A stretch of DNA of 64,000 nt, taken from contig JAIVEN010000015.1 of assembly GCA_026686845.1 (NCBI GenBank), positions 25,401,501 through 25,465,500 on the forward strand, given 5' to 3'. The DNA comes from Adenanthera pavonina. Its lineage: Eukaryota > Streptophyta > Magnoliopsida > Fabales > Fabaceae. Of this stretch, positions 56,745-64,000 are shown piece by piece. The stretch's first letter is position 1. Every line of letters begins with the position of its first letter. The notes beneath the pieces were generated by a model. It worked only from the letters and a program-made list of their open reading frames with translations, was not told where the DNA came from and did not search any database. The position numbers were made by a program, and so were the translations under genes.

Positions 56745-58465
56745 TGTTAGCAAGGCTGACTTCCCAAGAGGGGGGGTGAATTGGGAAGATTGAAATTTTT
56801 CTGCACAAAGTGAAGCAAGTGAAGATATCACAGTATAATGAAAACAACGTGTAAAACAGAGCAAGCTGAAAAGTAGAGATAAGGAGAAGAAAACTCAGTG
56901 ATTTATCCTGGTTCGGTCTATCCACTTGACCTACATCCAGTCCCCAAGACACCTCTTGAGATTTATCCACTATCCAGCAAGAATTTCAACGGGCTTCTTG
57001 CTAAAGCCACAGTACACGAGTATGCTCTGTTCTGAGCTCTCTCAAACTCTCTAAGCACTTTCTCTATGTGCTTCCCAATCCCCTTGTGAATACCCCTCAC
57101 AAGTAAATCTATCTTCCAGATGAAGAGTAGATTGTTTACAAATGAATAACTCTCTTGAATAGAGTAGATATGAAGGTTTAAGTACAAATAATGAAGTTGG
57201 AAGGGTAAAAGCTTTTGAGATGAAGATTCAGCAGAAATTCGGTATATACAAGTTTGATTCGTTACCCACAACTTCAAATGATGTTATATTTATAGTTTTA
57301 GTTCTCAAATATCCGTTAGAGACTAAATCTATCCGTTGGGGAAGTTATCCAACGGTTACTCTGAAAAATTATCCGTTTACCAACCGCATTTAATGTTTCT
57401 GACATACTGAAATTCGAATTTTGGTTGGCCAACAGACAAATTTCGAAGGAACCGAAGGTTAAAGCTTCCAACGTTAAAATATGAAGTTCGTCTGTCCATA
57501 GAGTGAAATTCAAATTTTGAAACTTATAAGTTATTTTCACAATGTGACATACGAATTTTCAAGAAGAAAGTTTTTCTGTAAATCGTGAACAGTTTTTTCA
57601 ATTTTCTACAGTACTCTCGAAATTCGAATTTTGGATGCCCAAAATTCGTCTGTCCATTGAACGTTCAAAGAGGCACAGTAGTTTACTTTCTTTGAAATTC
57701 AAATTTTGACATAGTGAAATTCGTCTGTCAGAGACCAGTTTTGAGACTTAAATCATTCTTGATCTCAGATGAACTTTATCAAACTTTCAGACGAATTTCT
57801 TCTATTTTCTCAAGTTTTGTTTTGTCTGAAATTCAAATTTTGAAAGAGTGAAATTCGAATGTCACAAAGTAGCTCCTTTGACTCAGATGAAAATTCGAAT
57901 GTTGCTAAGTCAAAGTTTGTCTGTCAGAGAGCATTTTTCAAACTTAGTTTCTTCTTGATTTCAGATGAATTTTAGCATAGTTTCAGACGAATTTATTTGG
58001 TTTTCACAAATTGCATTTTGTCTGAAATTTGAATTTTGAAACTGTGAAGTTCGTCTGTCACAAAAAGGCTTCTTTCAGACTTGATGAAAATTCGAATTTT
58101 GAATGACCAAAATTCGTCTGACAGAGGGACACCTCTCCAGACTTATTCAGTTTTAGCTCGAAATTCGAATTTCCAAAAGCAAAGTTCGAATTTCCAACTT
58201 GACAGTTCAGTTAAACTTTCAAACTTCGTTTGTTTGTGAGTATTTTTCAAATAAGTAAAGATTTAATTTCAAATCAAGGTTTGAAAACGTCTTTTTCTCA
58301 AATCAAAATCTTTTACCCAATCTAAACAAAAACTAAAGATCTTACAAAAGATCTAATAGCAAATACTCAGAAAATCTTCACTTGAAATAGCTTTGTTCTC
58401 CTTTGATATCTTCAATCCAAGCTCTTGAGTGTTGGTTTGGAATCATCAAAACTCTTGATCCAACA
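56745..58465 (-). repeat. Solo SIRE-like LTR with CAAAT target-site duplication
   Basis: 1721 bases, TGTTAGCAAGG at 56745 and GATCCAACA at 58465. CAAAT occurs at 56740-56744 and 58466-58470. The interrupted Ogre gag continues on both sides. It is closer to the LTRs of the 36015 element than the solo LTR at 7044 is, and keeps the U3 modules and TATA box. Confidence 0.95.
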
Positions 58466-58470
58466 CAAAT

Positions 58471-58587
58471 GGGAACAAAATAATCCCATAGATTATCATT
58501 TCGAACATCGTTTTGAAGACTATCCACTTCTTTTGTTAAGCTAATTCTTTTAGATGATTTTCCATAAACTCCCTTGAGACTCCTCAT
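58471..58587 (-). pseudogene. Ogre-like gag first segment
   Basis: The minus frame from an ATG at 58587 reads RSLKGVYGKSSKRISLTKEVDSLQ and NLWDYFVPI, and then meets the solo LTR. It continues on the far side at 56744 after a frame change. The true gag start may lie further upstream. Confidence 0.65.
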
Positions 58588-60010
58588 ACACTTTTGGTAG
58601 AGACTAAATGTACTTTGTCTATACTAATCTCCTGAAGCTTTGCTATTGTAGTATTTGATGCCATATGTCCGAGGTATCTATAGACACGATCCCCTTTCTT
58701 TAGTGGTAAACTCGAGTTCACCATAATCTTTTATGGTTGGTGCAATCTGGAAATCAGGAAATGTGAAACATCTTAAAGTGTCATCCTGATATTATCCTAG
58801 TGTAGAAAGCACCTGTGTTTGAACGGGTACATTGAGCAACTCTAATATGTTACCATATCTTTTTCTGAAGTCCGTTCAAAGATTACCCTTGACAAATCAA
58901 GAAAATTCTTTCAAATTATCAACTGGCTCCATATTGGCTTCTAACTTCAACCCTTTTCCACCATACACTTGCCATGTTGACCTTGAATACATGATCCCTT
59001 TTATGTCTTTAACTTATGCTAACCTTATCTGGTAAGTCACTGGTTTCTTATGCAAAAAAAAAAATAGAAAGGTGAGATTAAAAGATACATGAGTTTAATT
59101 TGTTGGCATATCACTATGTCCCATTTAGTTATGAAAACTTCTCCCTTTGAAGATCCTTATTGCATCTCAAGGAGATAGAAACTAGTCCTTATATCATGAA
59201 GGATAAGATCTCTCCATGAATAAGGTGTAAAAATATTTGTGGACCTATTAATATGATAACCACTCAACTAATGTGATTTAAATCATATAAAGAGAAGATG
59301 CATGAAAAAGAATATGCTCCCCACTATCCTATATTAGGTACATCCAAGGGTAGGATGCCAGGCTTTATCTGATTGGATTGGCATCTAAACTTCATCTATT
59401 AGTGTGTGCTAATTTTGGGATGATTCTATTTTCCAAAGAGGTTTGCAAGCTATTCTTATCATCAAGACCGAAACCCTATCTAGTAAACTTAATCCCTTGA
59501 GGGCTTTACTAGCCCTTCCCAGACCAAACTTAGCAAATAGGTAACAACTCAGGTGAAGTCTTCATAGTGATCCCTAGCAGCTTAATAGCCCTTCAGAGGA
59601 ACCATTACAAACTTCAACTATCTTGGGGTACTTTTAAACCTAGGTGTAGGGCCCATTATGTGTGTGAGGATAGATATGTAAGTACTCAGTGTGTGAGGGG
59701 AGCATACAGACCTCATGACCTAGACACTACCGAAACTCTCCACCTGCAAATAAAGGACTCCACCTGCAGATAAAGGAATACATGAATAGACAACAATCAT
59801 CTATCCTGGGGTTTATTTCGCATGTTGTCCATCCTAGCACTTGTTATTCAATCAACAAGTAAATTAAAAACCATATAAATGGATAAAAATAGAAATCACG
59901 TTGTCTACCCTAATCATGTGTGGCAAACATCATTTAAGAAGGGCTATCAAAATAAATAAAAAACCATAAAACTATGCATGATCGACCCAAGCAGGCTTGA
60001 CTCTCAAAAG
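58588..60010 (-). other. Ogre-like leader between primer site and gag
   Basis: No good coding frame. It contains a 20-bp tandem pair (CTCCACCTGCAAATAAAGGA at 59738-59757, with one change at 59758-59777). Ogre elements have long leaders here, sometimes with an additional ORF; none is open in this copy. Confidence 0.5.
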
Positions 60011-60031
60011 TCCCCAAAGGAGTTGCCAAAC
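60011..60031 (-). other. Primer-binding site, tRNA-Arg type
   Basis: The minus strand reads GTTTGGCAACTCCTTTGGGG plus A directly after the LTR end. It resembles the TTTGGCGACTCCGCTGGGGA form that I associate with Ogre/Tat elements, with several transitions. Confidence 0.75.
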
Positions 60032-62700
60032 TGTCACACCCGAAAATGTGACGCAGATGGCGCAGAAACAAAGAAAAAGGAAAAAATTAACCTTCCGAAT
60101 GGAAACTGATATACGAGGAGTCGCAACCAAAATTTTGTGAAAAATTTTGGAAAAACAATTGAAAATGGATAAGGATGGTAGGAAAATCAAGGTTGGGTTC
60201 GGAAATACAATTATGAGTAGGGACGGTGTTAGGTACCCCACAATACCCATTCCAAGAAACGATTACCTTAAGTTGATTATACAATTTTTGTGGCTTTAAA
60301 AATTATTTTGATTACCCTTTAGCATTCACATGCAAAACACAAATATAAAATTTTGAGAAATTAAGAAAATGAAATAAGAAAATTATTATTTATTTACAAA
60401 GACGGACTTGATCTAGGATGAAAACCTAAAGCCTATATACCCTGTGATAGGGATCAAAGACCATGTAGGTCAGGGTAAAAGTGTGTGTCATTGGGTTGGT
60501 ATTATATATATATTTGAAAAGAGAAGTTTATAGAAAATAATTTATCTTTCTGCAAAGAAAACAATTTGGTTAGTGTGTTTTAATTTGCAAAAGATTGATT
60601 AATTTCTATTATTTACTCTTATCATAAAAAACATGTCATCCTGAATATTTTGTTCACAACTTAAAAAAGGAAAAGTTTGAAGATGATTCTAATTCATTTA
60701 TTTTTTATTTTCCTATTTATATATTTTTTAAAGTCAATTTTAAACAAAACCAACCATCCTTATAGTGACTTTATTACTCACAATTCGTTGATTGGTACCT
60801 AATTGCTCACAATGTTATCACTTGAGGCATATAGGCGAAAAAGGTAAAAGTTTCAAGGAAAATAACTAATTTTTATTTAAATTATTTTCATTCCTATTTT
60901 TTATAATAAAAATGGAAATAAATAGGAATATGGGAACACATTTTTATTTCAAAAAACATTAAAAAGAATTTAAAGTATGATTATTACATGTATTTTCAAA
61001 GAGAATCAGCTAGCATCTCTGATGATTTTACCATTTACAGTTTGCTAATTAATACCTAAATGCACACGGTATTACCACTCGGAGCACAAAGGAAAAGAGA
61101 AAAATTGAGGACTCATATCTATATTTTCATCATTTATTTTACTTTAAATAAAAAGAAAGTCAATATTTATATTTATTTTACTTTTAATAAGCAAGAAAAT
61201 TAATATCATTTTACTTTTAATAAAAAAAACAAGTTTACATAACCATTAGAACCCACAAATATTTGAAAATTAAGACATACCCAATATAAATGTCATGGCA
61301 ACTCCTTACTCATAATACAATTGAGTGACACCTTATATGCACATGGAGACTTAATCACTCTTGACAAACTCTAAGGGAAAAGCTGAAAACCATTTCTTTT
61401 AGAAAAAACTATGAAAATCTAGCCTTTTGAGTAGAAAATCATTAACCTTTCATCTTCTTATTCACAAAGAATTTCAATTACGAACATATACTTCGCATGG
61501 AATAAGCCATGGGACCCAATCTAATAGAGTAATTACTCTAGCAAAAAAAAATGAAGCAGGAGAACTATGATCTATATTCAAGACTAAAATGCTTGAATTG
61601 TAAAGAATCTCATAAACAACCCGTAAAAGGAGTTATGGCTATGATCTCATATTTTAAATAATTGATTCAACATATTATTGGGATTTTACATGTTCTTCAA
61701 AACCATAAGCTCAAATCCTAGTGAACGGCAACAAACGTTATATAAAGTGAACCCAAAGAAATAAGAGCCAACGTAATACATAGGACATTCCTAAGCTTAA
61801 GAAGTAATGTTCTTTCAAGTATGAAACAAGGCTAACATTCACTAGCCAAAGATGAAAATAGTACTTATAACTAAAGATGTTTTGGACCCAAAGGAAAGAT
61901 GTAACGTAATAGGGTTGCTCATACATATTTAAAAGGACTACCTCAACAAGACTCAATGTTCAATATTACTTGCTAGCCATAACAGCATCCCATTTGCTAA
62001 ATCTAAAAATGGACACATACTCATCAAAATTCACATTCCTCATTTTAGAAAAATGTCACCACCATAATAGAACCCGTGTATCTATTTATAGAGAACGTAG
62101 TCATCAACCCAGCTACATATCAGTTCTTAAGCACAAAGTAGGAGATGGAAAGCAATTCAAGCATACCACAAGGCAAACCCACATTAACAAGGAGGAACGT
62201 CAATTTTTATAAATGAAACATAATCAGGAAGCCTGAACACGCACTCCTTTCAGATCTATTAAAGCCATAACATGCACCCACTTATGCAACGAAATTAATC
62301 TAAAAAAAGGGTTAAATGTAGAACAAGACTGTTTTCAAACCTACTATAGATAGCCATTATAAAAGTAAAGAGTTGCCAGTGTGCAAGCTCCCATTCCTCC
62401 CACATTCTGATCAACTTTGTTCTCCTTCCACTTCACTGTCGTTGCCTTCTCCTTCTTCAGCTTCAGTATCCTTTCATTTCTTGCTCTCCCACTTTATCAC
62501 TCGACTCCTCCCCTCCTTTTCAAACACTCTTCCCTCTCTTCTCTCCATCTACTCCCCACTTCCCTATCCAATCGCTTCCCGCTTTATTTATAGTAGAAGA
62601 TTTCATACCTTGGTTGGGATGGCTAGCTGGTAAGTCAAAATAGGTCTTCCAATTTTGTGCAACAAATTGCAGACTTAGGTTTGCAAATTTTCAACCGTAT
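60032..62700 (-). repeat. 5' LTR of the Ogre-like element (right edge approximate)
   Basis: On the minus strand it ends TTTTCGGGTGTGACA at 60032. A TATAAATA box lies near 62590-62583, followed by a purine-rich leader (62580 to about 62380). The outer edge is lost near 62700-62760, where gypsy sequence begins. No ORF of significance is present; most of it is AT-rich. Confidence 0.65.
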
Positions 62701-64000
62701 GTCTTTCTCATGTATTTGCTTCTCTATTGCCAATCTAAATAAATATCAATGCACCATAGTAAGCATGAATTGGTTTTTGTAAATAATCTTCTCCCAGATT
62801 GTAAGATTAAGATTTAATTTTACCTACCCCTGAAAGTGTTCCATGTACTAAGAGTAAGTTAAACATCATATCGACTACTCAAGCAAAGAAATGCGTGAAA
62901 AAGAATATTAAGATGAACATGAAGGAATTGAGGTATGATTTAAAGAAGAAATTTAGATAAAGATTCAATGCCTCTGAAAGAGAGGATTAATTAATGTATG
63001 TATAATGATAAAAGTACAAAGTATAAGCCCAAGGTATTTCAATAGTGACAGGTAGTTAGAGAATTGCCAAACCTTAAGATAGTTGATTGCTGAGCTTAGT
63101 ATAAAATCTAGCTATAAAAAGAAAGTACTTAGTGGGAAGATCTCACAATGAATGAAATCCTCCATTAGCTGCTAAGGCAAGGTAAAAGGGAGGTAGCTCA
63201 TAGGGAAAAGTCTAATTAAGCAAAGAGATAAAATCCTCCATATAATAAAAGTTGCCAAGGTAAGATAGATGAGAGGTAGCTCTTTGGGTAATGCCTAATT
63301 GAGCTAGAATGAATAATGGTGAGAGGTCGAGGGTTAGATTCTAACTAAGCTAGCAAGAGACTTTTGTAGGGTTAAGAAGTTTCCTTAGATTGCCAGACCA
63401 CTAGTTAACCTTGGCTAACAAGTTAACAAGGTTATTTATGAGAACAGATAAAGCAGAAATGTTATAGAGCAAAGAGTTAGTAACCACTGCCTTAATATTA
63501 TTCAGACTCTAACCCATATAGAGCCAAAAGATTTCAAAGGCTATAACAAGATAAGCAAAGTACATGGTTCAGGAATATGTTTATTCATTAAGGCATAGTG
63601 GTAATCTGATCTCTAAGCTAGCAAAAGCTAGAGTAGAAAGGAGGTAATGTAAGCATGAACAATAGATAAAAATGAGAATGATAATGAAACGTCATTATGG
63701 ATGTTATGCCAAATGTTCAAGGAAGATGGGAATAGGGAAGACAAGAATAGAGATTGAAAACCTAAAAATAAAGTAGTAATGTTATCCAGAGGTCCCACAG
63801 AAAGAGTTATGGCTTAGAAGAAAGTCTAATCCCGCATTCTCCAAGTCCAGTAGTGGCATGACTACAACAGAATCTTTCAGTATTTTACAGCTAAGCATGC
63901 TCAAGTGAGGAAAAATTTTAGTATAGGTGACCTACTGGGAAATATGAAAAGATATAAGAAGTATAAAAGGTAAGATGTGACAATAGTTAAATATGAGTAC
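62701..64000 (+). mobile_element. Further copy of the gypsy non-coding interior, runs off the window
   Basis: It aligns with 49014-49600 and with the reverse complement of about 33990-34960, e.g. AAATAATCTTCTCCCAGATTGTAAGA and the ~80-bp tandem pair at 63131-63310. No pol domain was found. The left boundary against the Ogre LTR is approximate. Confidence 0.72.

Larger units (their letters stand above)
50517..62700 (-). mobile_element. Ogre/Tat-type Ty3/gypsy element, 3'-truncated
   Basis: On the minus strand it runs: 5' LTR (about 62700 to 60032), primer site GTTTGGCAACTCCTTTGGGG, ~1.4-kb leader, gag, protease, probable intron and the start of RT. It ends inside RT at 50517. The primer site of this form (tRNA-Arg type) and a protease reading DNGS are characteristic of the Tat/Ogre lineage. 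All frames are broken. The SIRE solo LTR at 56745-58465 splits gag. Confidence 0.85.

Noticed and set aside
60040..60065. GACGCAGATGGCGCAG as part of a tRNA gene
   Set aside because: No cloverleaf or B-box pattern follows. It is the end of the Ogre LTR next to its primer site.
62373..62633. 86-codon Ser/Pro-rich frame
   Set aside because: It is the antisense of the purine-rich leader of the minus-strand Ogre LTR; the composition explains the open frame.

Overview
The window is AT-rich nuclear DNA from a seed plant, most likely a eudicot. It is almost entirely nested, decayed LTR retrotransposons. The lineage call rests on the mix of element types: SIRE-like Ty1/copia elements with an extra ORF after pol, a Tat/Ogre-type Ty3/gypsy element with a tRNA-Arg-type primer-binding site, and a second Ty3/gypsy family with LTRs of about 2.4-2.8 kb. 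I cannot name the species, and I see no intact host gene, rRNA, tRNA or CRISPR array.

Layout. 1-5880 is the 3' part of a degenerate SIRE-like element (RNase H, spacer, extra ORF, polypurine tract, LTR). 5881-9011 is a head-to-head join to a second, minus-strand SIRE-like relic, itself split by a solo LTR (7044-8899, duplication AAATA). 9012-16756 is a pile of Ty3/gypsy LTRs with one gag relic. 16757-17798 holds a faint copia relic with a primer-binding site. 17799-26041 is a near-complete but dead minus-strand Ty1/copia element, its gag split by a solo gypsy LTR (22724-25112, duplication CAATC). 26042-29913 is the only stretch that looks non-transposon: AT-rich DNA, one plausible orphan exon and a large imperfect inverted repeat with arms of about 360-380 bp. 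29914-35131 is a minus-strand member of the gypsy family. 35132-50516 is a plus-strand member interrupted by the best-preserved element, a SIRE-like copia at 36015-47497. 50517 to about 62700 is a 3'-truncated, minus-strand Ogre-like element carrying a SIRE solo LTR (56745-58465, duplication CAAAT). About 62700-64000 is another copy of the gypsy non-coding interior and runs off the window.

How the parts relate. The SIRE-like element keeps LTRs that differ by only about 25-30 transitions by eye, a complete gag, a pol with an integrase deletion and several stops, and a long extra ORF with two in-frame stops. It is therefore recent but not autonomous. Four stretches of the gypsy family carry at most gag plus a shared non-coding interior and no recognisable pol, which suggests a gag-only non-autonomous family. 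The most interesting signals are regulatory or structural. One is an array of inverted-repeat modules in the SIRE U3 that recurs in the spacer before the extra ORF. Another is a minus-strand copia whose expected tRNA-primer site is replaced by a sequence complementary to its own LTR. The third is the large inverted repeat beside a possible orphan exon. No claim here was checked by a database search; all similarities were judged by eye within the window.
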